Shown here one piece after another: positions 1 through 9,833 of a stretch of 64,000 bases of DNA (position 1 is its first letter; each line of letters begins with the position of its first letter). The notes beneath the pieces were generated by a model. That model was given only the letters and a program-made list of their open reading frames with translations, was not told the DNA's origin and searched no databases. The DNA comes from Hyaloperonospora brassicae (Eukaryota; Oomycota; Peronosporomycetes; Peronosporales; Peronosporaceae): contig CANTFL010001356.1 of the NCBI GenBank assembly GCA_947650285.1, positions 1-64,000 on the forward strand, written 5' to 3'. The translations under genes and the position numbers were made by a program.

Positions 1-416
1 ACCCCGTTTCAACTCTAGAATGGGAGTCAGTTTTTAAAATTGAAATGTTAATGATGCCACATCGTTCGGGGTGGATCGCATTCTCTGAAAGGATTTCATG
101 ATATTTAGCCGCCATCCGACCATGCTTGTTCACCGCTACGACCAATAATCCCGACGAAATCGCCATGCCTCTATTGAGGTCGGCAAGAGAAGGCGACGAC
201 ACTACATACGGAGATGAAATCGCTGAAGGCCCGGCTGGCTCATGGTATGTCGAGAGCCGGTTGTATGAAGAGTTCCAGTTGCAACGGAAACATCCCATCA
301 AATCAACTCACGAGCTATCGATCCACCGACTACCTACACACGCACCGACCGTGACATAAAATAGGAAGGGTAAGGTAACGAGAGTAAGGCTGACGAACGT
401 CTCGACGAGAAATGCT

Positions 417-3400
417 TTGTGTCCAGCACACTTCCCAGTCTTGATATGGCTACCATACGAAGTGCTGCCGCGAGACGACGGTTACGTCAGACTAAACGCG
501 ACGAATTATCACGACTGGCAGGTGATAGCATATGTAAATGTGTTGGACGGACGGTTGTTCGAGAAAGCAACAGTATGCATAATGGTTGAGTCAACAACCG
601 CCTGCTGTCGAGCGGCAAGCGTACACACGACCTACGAGAATGTCACGACGAAATGATCACGTTAACAATGACAGATCAAATTAATCTAACAAGGGAGTAG
701 AGTTATCACTGGATTGCATCGAAGATGGATCAATACATACCGAGATAGGTCGTGCACAAACGTTTTCCCGGAGCCCTTGGGTGTCGCCCATATTGATCGT
801 CCTAAAGAAGATTGGCGTTGATATTTGTTATGCATCGATTGTATACTAGTCAATGCAGTCACGGCCAGTATGGAGTACGCAATACCCTAAGTCGACGATT
901 TATTGACCGACTTAGACAGCTACCAGTGGTTTTGTTCCATCGATGTGGCCAGTAGATTTTGAGTGGTAATGAATACGGAACGAGATCGTCACGTGTCAGC
1001 GTTTGTATGCATCCTGGTGCATTTCGTGGGGTTTTGTATGCCGTTTGGACTTAAGAATGCCCCATGATCGATTAACAACACGTTCTAGGGGCATGTTCAG
1101 CCGAAAGATGAGTGGCAAGACTTCGCCACCAAGGTTAAAGTTGCCGAAGATTAAATTACGCGCAAACTTCCTACCGACACCACGGTGCTTAACGAGTTTG
1201 GAAGTGATGGATCGGCGTTAGCCAAGCTCGAAGCCGACTATTGAGCACTCGGCGATTCTAATGCGTTCCAACGTCTGGTCAATGATTCGGCAAGCACCAT
1301 TTTTGTCACGGGCGAACCCGATGAATCGACAGCTGTCCCAGTGCTCCATCGTCCATCGTTTGTGGACCATATTTGCTTTGGGGGCCAGAGCTTCGACTAC
1401 TGGTTATCGACGCTTGACCCGTTGTTTGTGCGCTTTACGGAGTGTCGGATTAGCATCATCTTCACACAGAGCATCTTTGTGTAGCCTCAAGTGGAGGTCC
1501 TATCACATCAAATGACAGCACAAGGCATTGCAGCCGACCCGACCAAAGTGGTATAACTCGCTGAGTGGCCATTTCCAGCGTCAAAAAAGGGTATGCAAGC
1601 GATTCTCGGGGCGATGAACTATTACAGCCGGTTCACCCAGACCATCGCTGTGTACGGAGCAGTAATGTACCAGCTCAAGGAAGGCGATTTCTTGTCCGAG
1701 TCAAATTTGGTCAGCGCGCGCGCTTCTTTTGCTATTCTGCAAAAACAAATTGTCAAGGCTCCAGTTCTGCGTCACTTTGTCTTTACAGCCGACGTCCACG
1801 TGATGGTTTTTGCCAATGATTAGGCGTTAAACAGTACGTTAATGCAAATGAATGACGAAATGTTTACCCGGTTCGGTCTTGTGGTCGATTGTTAGAGGAA
1901 AACGAGATAAATTACCACCTAGCGGAGAGCGAAGTACTAGCGCTTCTTTAATTGCTGAAGATGACGCATGCTTTCCTCGCTGGAAAAGCCATCCACATAC
2001 ACACTCGATTTTCGACGATGGCATTGCTCTATACGTCCAAGGCGTTATTCGGAAGGGCTGTCAGCTTTGCTGTGTTACGCTTCCCGAATCGTCATAAGAA
2101 AAAGAGAGTAAGCGTGCGCGACACATTTCCCCACCTGCCAAACACTCAGCGAGAGTTCGACTGAATCTAGAGCTTCTCTATGCATATGTGCCTCCGACAT
2201 ATGCTATTTCTGTACATTCATTCGAAGGCTCTGCAAAGACAGAGAAGCACGGAGGTTTAGAAAGTTGCTCGTGGATACTGTGAATTTCCCGAATGGGCCA
2301 TTGCGATTGAGGCGAATGCTTACCTGTCGGCAACGAGAGTAAATCTTGCGTAGTTCACGAGAATGAATAACGAAAAATAAGCAGCATTAGAGCACAAAGT
2401 GCCTAAATTGGTTATTGTGGGTGACTTCAGTCTTGCAAGTTAGCAACCCATCGGAGTGATCGCACCCAAGAAATACTTGTTGTAGGTTATCTTAGTGCGT
2501 CACAAAGAACTAGTCAGTCAGTTTAATTTTTTCCGGTATTTGCACGTGATACGGTGCTGCAACGCGGCCGCAGATACGCTGGCCACCAAAGCATCGGAAG
2601 CCAAATCAAGGTAAGTGCTAGAAGACCCAAGGCAATAAAAGGAGCTGCAGAAGCTGAACTACATACAATAGAGATTACTCCTTATGCCACCTCGTCGAAG
2701 GAAGGGAAACCCCCGCCAACGATAGCTACAACTACGCGGAAAAGAACTCGACGAGTCCGATTTTCTGATCAATCAACCTAAACACAACTGGACATCTCAA
2801 GTTGCGCGAAGAATTAGAAGGACCTGAACGAACAAGCGTCAGATCTGTTCCAGGAAGCAGATATGCGGGAGGAATTCGAGAGGACCACTCGACGATCCGA
2901 AACTTCACGAGTACCAAAATACTCGATAAAAGCGCCTAGGCGCTGAGAACCACCGAGTATACAAGGCGTCTAACCGTTAGTCGTACAAGCCGAACGCAGA
3001 GAAAGGATATCGAAAGCTCAAGATGAGAAAGGTAGTGGGCAGCGCTCAAGTTGTTTCTTAGGGGCGATTTGACAAGATAGACCATAGACAGATTACCTTC
3101 ATTGGGATAATCGTATATCGTCTTGTAATGAGCGAGGATGTTTACTCTGCTACCTGGACCAGCGTCGCGAGTCGAGGGAGTTGCTGGACGAAGACCTAAA
3201 TTTAACATTGGTAGCTCCAACTACTCTGATCGATGAGGTTCTTCCAAATTGCCTCCGTGGAAGGCGGACACCAAGGGATCGTGAGGACGTTTCACTGAGG
3301 GAAATCCGACTTTTACTGGACCGGGCTCTACGCCGAAGTGACGAAACACACATAAGCATGTGAAAATTGCAGTACCATCAAGAGCACGCCTCACTTGAGA

Positions 3401-4660
3401 GATCACTCAAGGACAACGTCGTATCCGACCGGCCTTTACAGGTGGTATTTAGGGACCTTGTTATTCCTTTACAGTGACTCGACGAGGGAATACGGCACTG
3501 CTACTGTTCCAGAATTACCTCACGGGAATCATGACTGCCAAGAGCATGACTACAACAGGGGCATTAGAAGTTGCGAAAACATTCGAAGAGAACGTCTTCC
3601 GTCGTTTCGAACCCCCCAGCCTCATTCGCCATGATAGAGACCCACGATTCATGTGTGAAGTGTTTTAAACATTCTCCAAGATGATAAGGTCTAATTTTAG
3701 ACCTCCGTTGAGTTACAGACCTTCAGCAAACTGACAACAAGAACGCAGCGTGAAGACGATGATTTAGACAGTGCGAGCGTATGTAGAAGCCCCTCTCCAG
3801 GCAGACTTCGACGACATTGCCGATCGATTGGTATACGCGATCAATGACTCCAGAGAATCTACGAGAAAGGAGACCCATTTCTACCTAGGTCATGATTGGG
3901 ATGCACACTCTACACAGAAGGCTATGACCGAGCCGATCCGGAGAACACCGGCTGAAGTGGACAAAGTGATAGACTCAGCAGACTTAGTCATGTGGAGACA
4001 CAAATCTAATCGCCAACGAGAGATAGTGCTCAGGCTCGCGATGATATACCAAGTGAGGGCGAAAGGTCGACGAGCATGAGATCATAATGAAAGACTAAGC
4101 CCGGCGGAACGACGAACCCTCTCACGAACAGCGCAATCTGATCATATTCAAGAAGCTAGGCAACAGGATGAAGAAAGAGAGTCGCCAGACGAGAACAGGT
4201 TTTAAAGAAGGGGAACAAGTATGGCTGTTCGTGGAGTAACTCAAGCCTGCTCTAAAGAAGAAACTGGCTCATTGATGGCATGGGACATTTCGCATAAAGC
4301 GACGAGTAAAGGATTTTGCTTTCGAATGGGAGTTACTCCACAAGAGTGGGTATCTATTTATCCAATAGAACATGTATCACACTTGGAAAAGGTCAGGGAC
4401 CGTGGTGAACGTCCTACCAGACGGTTGGTAATTGGACTCGTGGAGTCTAACCGTTTCGATTTCAATGAAGAACTCGTGCCATAGGATAGTTGGGAGCCAG
4501 TTGAAGCGAGCGGGCGATATGAGGTAGAAGAGATCTTGGATGACGACTTACCACTCTGGACGAGCATCGACAGGACACAGCGATTGTTCCCGGTAAAGTG
4601 GGAGGGTTATAATATACCGACATTTGAGCTGTTATCGAATCTGTGGTGGGGAGGTTTGTA
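417..4660 (+). pseudogene. Decayed chromodomain Gypsy (Ty3-like) pol remnant
   Basis: This is a heavily mutated Gypsy pol; no frame stays open through a domain. RT-like stretches lie at about 760-1085, with an SPILIVLKK-like start and a MPFGLKNAP-like block near 1038-1065. A reverse transcriptase/RNase H connection (NYYSRFTQTI) lies near 1615-1645. An integrase core fragment (HDRDPRF) is near 3630-3650 and integrase C-terminal sequence at 3771-4079. A chromodomain-like tail (YEVEEILDD ... VKWEGY) sits near 4518-4610. The domain order matches chromoviruses. Stops and frameshifts are everywhere, so this is an old copy unrelated at nucleotide level to the three younger Gypsy elements in the window. 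LTR edges were not found; the end points are the outer recognisable coding traces. Confidence 0.7.
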
Positions 4661-7041
4661 ATACATTTACCTACAGCAGAAGAAGCGTGAGAATCGGTTG
4701 AAGGTGGTGCGGGTGGCAGAAGAATGTTAGCCACGCACCACTGTCACCAATAATCTAATATCTGCGATGACAAGAAGGGAGAGGTATGTGAAAAACAACC
4801 GCGTCAATATCGTAAAAGGTACATGGAAGAAACGGACTGATGTACTTAAATTGATCAACTAAAAATTTGACGAGGTAGACTCGATGAGCCAAACGCAACG
4901 AGTAAAAGACTCGACAATTAAAGACTCGGCGGGACGAGCTACCGTACAGAATGACTACAGAAATTAGATAATGACTATTTTGTCCGCAAATTCGTCAGGT
5001 TGCGAAGTTTAACGCTAGGCGACCGAGGTGGTGAAAATATGCGTGTCACGACGATTTTAGGAACCGAGGCAACGGGGCCCACAGTAGGAGTAGCGGGTTC
5101 GTTGGGACCAAAGTCCTCAGCGATACTAGACACCACATCACTCTCGACAACGCCCGCGGGCGCAGATACTGAACGTTAATTATGGCGTGGTCCGATACAA
5201 GTGTTGTAAAGGTTCCGTGTCGGATGAGGCTACCACCAGATTCGACATGGTTCAGTTATATACGACGCACCAAGCTCGACAAATTAGTCAGGATTGTAGG
5301 GAAATCAAGCGTGACACACGAGTGGGTCGTGGGGCACAGAAGGCTAAAAAAGAGCTCGGGATCGAGCGCAGAGGACACTTCGTCCGGCATCCGCACGTAG
5401 AAAACTCGATCGAGGATACGGTTGAGGGACTTTACGGCCAGTCGGAGGAGATCTCCACGACGCTTGCGAGCAGCGGACTGTCACGAACAAAGCGCAAAAA
5501 GAGTTCTCACATCAGCAATCGATCGGGCAGAGTCAAAGTCCGGATGCATTCCAATTAGAACATTGGACTTGACGAGCCAATGACTCCTCTCCCATAATGC
5601 GACGTACACCTTCAATCGAAAATCAGCAGTCCCATTACCGTTGACTTCGTGACTGAACCCGCGGTATCAAACCCAGGCTTCGCAGACAGCATCCATCAAA
5701 CTGTTCATCAGATGATATTCTTTAGCAGGCTAGAGTCTGACTCAAGCATCATTAAGGCGAGCCGCCGCCACAAATATCGGTGACTCCAGCAGCAAACCGA
5801 GAGTCACTTGACAGGGATAAGACGGGCTGAACACGTCCATCACCGAGCAAAGAGCATCCTCTGAAACGGGAGTAGCCGCAACGACAGGCAGTCCATGGTG
5901 TTTTGCAGGCGAAGAGACGACCGATTTGCAGTAATACGGGCCCAACACCGAGCAGAGCCATGGTTATAAAACGTGATATCCACACTTTGCCGCATCGCAA
6001 GAGTATGACGAGTGTCACGCGCCACCCCTGAGCCGTGCGTGTGCGAAGCACCGACAGGAGCACACACAACGAGGGAGGCAACTCTAACATCACCGATACG
6101 GAATTGGAAGGTGCGACAGCTGTCTCAGCTGTTTTAATGGCCTCAGCCGACAAAATGCATGACCGGATTATGTTGACTTTGCCTGAGGCGCAGCTGAAGA
6201 GACAGTGGAACTGACCGCGGTGTAGACACCTGCCGGAAACGTTTGGAGTCGTGGACGCGGACGAACGAACCGACATTGAGTTAATTTATCGGTGCCTCTG
6301 GATGCGTGGTGGCGTCGACCAAGCTTGATGGCAATGAGGTCGCGGGAACGGTAGGCGACAGGAGAAGCGACGGTAGAACCAAGACAACCACGGTCGGGGA
6401 CGCGGTAATCGACGTCAATATAGTAGAAGTGGCTGCCGACGTCTGCAAAGTCGGCGAAGTCACCGACGCCGATCCAAAAACTCGAGGACTGACAATTCGG
6501 GTTCCGGCTGACACATGTTGGTGATGAACGCGACCTTGTCTTTAAGAAGCACGCGAGCGCGCCGCAACAAACAATGAGACGAAGGTTCTGGGTCCAACTC
6601 TGCGGATATGTATACAATAGTCGACATCCCTGACATCGTAATCGGTGATAGAGGAGCCGCGGTTGGAGATGAAGACGCGATCAACGACGTCGATCCGAAC
6701 ACGGAGGAAAACACGCGTCTAAATCCAGTGTATGTACGTGAGGAGCTATTTCGACCGCGACTTCAAAGTACACGCGACTGCGCGGCCACCGGGATGCTCA
6801 ACGAACTTGTCGGAATGGACGAGTGCTAGTTTCTAGTGTTTCACTGAGCCAGATGGTCAGGCGCAAATTTCGAACACGGAGAGGCAACAGGCGATGGGAA
6901 GAATGACACTTTATCACCGCTTTCAGTCGTGGCCGATGGAGAAAAAGTCGACAGTAAAGCGGGAAGTGAAGGCTCAGACGTCGTCGACAATGGTCGACAG
7001 GACATATAAATCGGACACGACGAGTGGGAAGACTGGTTTGG
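4661..7041. other. No recognisable gene
   Basis: Short open frames occur on both strands but none carries a domain I recognise. Around 4870-4940 there are several close variants of the word CTCGACGAG, which also occurs at 21,440-21,505. The segment was continuous with 14,645-16,209 before Gypsy-1 inserted at 7,046. Confidence 0.5.
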
Positions 7042-7046
7042 AGCAA
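7042..7046. repeat. Target-site duplication of Gypsy-1 (left)
   Basis: agcaa directly before the TG of the 5' LTR; repeated exactly at 14640-14644 after the CA of the 3' LTR. Confidence 0.9.
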
Positions 7047-7523
7047 TGTAACGGGGTTACACGTCGGCTGGTAGTCGACGATAGGTGTGGTGCACACAAG
7101 AGAGGGGGGTTACCCTATAAAGTAATTTTAGAACACAGTGAGTGTATCAATTGTTGAAGACTGATGTCTGTCATCAATTGATTGCGAGATCTTTTAAGAG
7201 CTTATTTAGGGCAGGTTAAATACGTTGTTCTAAGGTGTTCTTTTAGGTTAATCAAAGAAATAAAAATTCAGTTCCCCTTTTGATCAGTAAGAGACACGTG
7301 CCTTACGAGGCGTCTTTGATCGATAGGAGCTAGCAATACCTGTGAAGGTAGCTACTCCTGAGCACTCTGTGCTGTGATTCTTTTGAATCGTTTGGTCCCT
7401 TAGGAACGGGGACCGTAAGCTCTATGAGCTTGTTGACTCTCTGAGTCGGGTTCGTAGAACCAAAGTTGCTCGTAAGAGCGTTAAGTCTTCCTCTGACTTA
7501 AGGAGCTGTGTAGCTCCGCTACA
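7047..7523 (+). repeat. 5' LTR of Gypsy-1
   Basis: It starts TGTAACGGGG and ends CCGCTACA. The last 160 bp is a string of nine small hairpins (separate entry). It matches 14163-14639. Confidence 0.95.
7361..7517 (+). repeat. Nine consecutive short hairpins in the Gypsy-1 LTR
   Basis: Perfect inverted repeats follow one another almost without gaps (arm/loop): 7361-7373 (5/3), 7376-7389 (5/4), 7394-7414 (6/9), 7417-7431 (6/3), 7435-7447 (5/3), 7449-7461 (5/3), 7468-7479 (4/4), 7481-7501 (7/7), 7502-7517 (6/4). A further one is at 7337-7350 (5/4). They are repeated in the 3' LTR except where the single LTR difference changes one arm. They lie immediately 5' of the primer-binding site, so they should fold in the RNA leader. 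Confidence 0.85.
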
Positions 7524-7525
7524 CT

Positions 7526-7535
7526 TGGTAGCACT
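7526..7535 (+). promoter_or_regulatory. Primer-binding site of Gypsy-1
   Basis: TGGTAGCACT begins 2 nt after the LTR and would pair with a tRNA 3' end reading AGUGCUACCA. The same ten bases at the same spacing occur in Gypsy-2 (41477) and Gypsy-3 (58392, minus). The tRNA itself is not identified. Confidence 0.7.
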
Positions 7536-7575
7536 CGTAGTCAATCTACGCCTGAGTCGTTACGACTGATCCTCT

Positions 7576-8616
7576 GTGAGGATAGAGCAATCCACACCCC
7601 TCTCTGAGGCCCAAAAGGTCGCGCTTGATAAGCTGACCGCGGCCGTAGGCCCTGAGTACGTGGAGTTTCTCGCTGCACAAGGTCCCGATGTGCTCAACGC
7701 ACGAGTAGAGACCTTCATGCAGTATGAAACGGCCCTGTTGGGCCAGGTTCAAAACCAAGTAGCGTCGGCTATGCCGACACGCTATGTGGCTATGCCACCA
7801 GAAGAGGCTAAGCCTCGTCCCCTTCGGGTGGACGTTAAATGTTACTCCGGGAAGGAGGGGGAAAACCTTACCCTCTGGATCCGTGAGATTGAGATGGCCA
7901 TGGACTCTGGTCTCATCTCACTTGAGAACCAGCGGGTCTCGTTGGCCATCTCTAAGCTCGATGGTAGAGCGAGAGAGTGGGCTTTGACGTGTGGCACGTC
8001 GGTCAACTTGGCGTTTCCCACGTGGGATTCGCTTAAGTTGGACCTTTTGCGAGTTTTCTCGCCGCCTAACCAGGCATATCGCGTGCGCTCACGCTTCTTG
8101 TCTACCCGTCAGGGTAAGAACGAGTTAACGGACTATGTCCAGGAGTTGAGAACTCTGATGGCTGCCATGCAGTCCGACCCTCTCCCTGAGACCGTCTACG
8201 TGACAGTCTTGATGGAAGGTCTTCGCACTGGCATTGCCAGGACCGAGGTCTTTCGAGTCCATCCCTCGACTTTTGAGGAGGCTGTGAGCATCGCTCAGAA
8301 TGCTGAGCATAACTTTAAGTCAGCCAGACTTGGTTGGAATGGGTACAACCCAAGCTATGCGAGGGCAACCTCAGCAAGTAGCTCAGCTTACTGTAAGCCC
8401 AAACCGATGGATCTCAGCAACGCTGAAGATGAAGTTGAAGCTGAGCTTCATGTTGCCGAGCAACGACAGGAGGTGAGACGCTGTTACATGTGCGGAAGCA
8501 CTAAACATCTACGTCCCACTTGTCCTTTGCGTAAGCAACGACCGACTCCTACGGGTCGAAACCCCAGCCTCAACCAGAAACTTGGTATGGCACGGGGAAA
8601 CGTCGACACCCAGTAG
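7576..8616 (+). CDS. gag: Gag of Gypsy-1 (capsid-nucleocapsid)
   Basis: This encodes the structural protein that packages element RNA into cytoplasmic particles. The middle (about residues 75-240) fits the retrotransposon gag family, with the WIREIEMAM and [16 protein letters not shown] blocks. A CX2CX4HX4C zinc knuckle is encoded at 8482-8523. In Gypsy-2 the frame begins ATG-GAG-CAA at 41534; here the same codon is ATA (7582-7584), so normal initiation looks lost. The listed start is the GTG two codons upstream and is only the edge of the open frame; the next in-frame ATG is near 7717. The frame ends at TAG 8614-8616 and pol follows in the -1 frame. Confidence 0.85.
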   Translation: MRIEQSTPLSEAQKVALDKLTAAVGPEYVEFLAAQGPDVLNARVETFMQYETALLGQVQNQVASAMPTRYVAMPPEEAKPRPLRVDVKCYSGKEGENLTLWIREIEMAMDSGLISLENQRVSLAISKLDGRAREWALTCGTSVNLAFPTWDSLKLDLLRVFSPPNQAYRVRSRFLSTRQGKNELTDYVQELRTLMAAMQSDPLPETVYVTVLMEGLRTGIARTEVFRVHPSTFEEAVSIAQNAEHNFKSARLGWNGYNPSYARATSASSSAYCKPKPMDLSNAEDEVEAELHVAEQRQEVRRCYMCGSTKHLRPTCPLRKQRPTPTGRNPSLNQKLGMARGNVDTQ

Positions 8617-9833
8617 GCGCGGGGCGGCCTACTGGGGTAGAACTGAGTTCTGTCACTCCCCTACGAGGTAGAGCAACACAGGGCGTAGCCCCACAGAGCT
8701 CCGTGCCAGCAAGCACAGAGCGTGGATACAAGCCTGGCTTGTTATGCGCTGAGGCGATAGTTAAAGGCTTTGAGAAGCACTGGTCGATATTAATCGATTC
8801 TGGGGCGTCATGCAACTATGCTAGACGCCGTTCCCTTGAGGGGAGTCAGCAATATGCTGAGGCGCTCAAAGCGCACGATGGTGATTCCATCACTGTTCGG
8901 TTAGCGACGGGCAGTCGCGTTACTGTGCCTAAAGTTCCATTGAGCTTGGGCGTGAGGTTTTTGTACTTTGATAGCACAGAACGCTGTCTCGTCCTGGACT
9001 TGGATTCGAGATACGATCTCATCCTAGGCATGGCATGGCTTGAACGCCATGAAACATAGATCGATTGAAGGTCTAAGACCTTAGGCGCAACGTGCAATGT
9101 TCCTAGTGGAGTTTTGGAGAGTCATGAACCCACCTTTGCTAGGCAACAAAAGCGCTATTGGCGCGAGCCATTGACGGAAGATGTCAATGTGCTGGACATT
9201 GGTATGTCGGAGTTGATTAACTCGAATGTATATGAAATGAATGTTGAGCGGAGCTCTTCTAATGTGTTTGAAGAGAGTGGTACTCCGTTGAGTGATACTC
9301 GTTGTGATAATGAGTCACTGCATGCGTCAAGCATGGTTGGCCTACGGGCGGGACATACAGGAAGTAATTTCCATGATGTCAGTGCGGTGGCACGTGAAAA
9401 TACACAGAGTGAGGACGGCCGTGATGGCACCTCACTGAATGTCGGTAATGACATTGATGGCGAGAAGCCAGAGTGTTCAGGGCTAGGCCCGAATGCTGTA
9501 CGTGAAGTGGTCCGTGTAAATCCACTGGGTGAAGTGTTTGAGTTACGTAACACTTCACCAGATGTCGTTCAAGACATGAGCTCTCGTCTAGAGCGTGCTA
9601 AGACAAATAGCAATCACGGGGACCCGACTGTCCCGGCCTCTAGGAGGCGTACGGTTTCTGTGAGGAAACGATTCCAGCGTAAGGTGGCCACTGTGAAGCG
9701 CCCAACGTCTAAGAAGTCACGAAGTGATAATAGTAATAATACACTATATACACTTGTCAATGGGTTGACTGGCCAGATCGATGGCATATTAGTCTTGAGA
9801 CTCTTCCACCTTTGGACACTCTCTTTGAACTAG
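8535..9833 (+). pseudogene. pol: Pol N-terminal part: aspartic protease and linker (broken)
   Basis: This reads in the -1 frame relative to gag and has no ATG of its own. The protease active site is LIDSGAS (about 8788-8810), followed by a retropepsin-like stretch ending in a LILGMAWLERHE block (about 9019-9053). Two stops follow, TAG 9057-9059 and TGA 9066-9068, each at a codon that is TGG (Trp) in Gypsy-2. The frame then runs through a long Ser/Asp/Glu-rich linker with no recognised domain. Near 9785 one A is missing relative to Gypsy-2 (43733-43737), which moves RT into another frame. Confidence 0.8.
8559..8636 (+). promoter_or_regulatory. Candidate -1 frameshift signal between gag and pol (Gypsy-1)
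   Basis: In the gag frame the bases at 8559-8565 read A AAC CCC, an X XXY YYZ heptamer. The -1 frame is open from 8535 and leads into the protease. A perfect 10-bp stem (arms 8609-8618 and 8627-8636, 8-nt loop) contains the gag TAG in its 5' arm. The 43-nt gap is longer than usual for a stimulatory stem, so heptamer and stem may not act together. Confidence 0.5.

Noticed and set aside
1..11. Sequence accccgtttca looks like the last bases of a Gypsy-3-type LTR (compare 51917-51927).
   Set aside because: Eleven bases at the window edge are too few to call an LTR.
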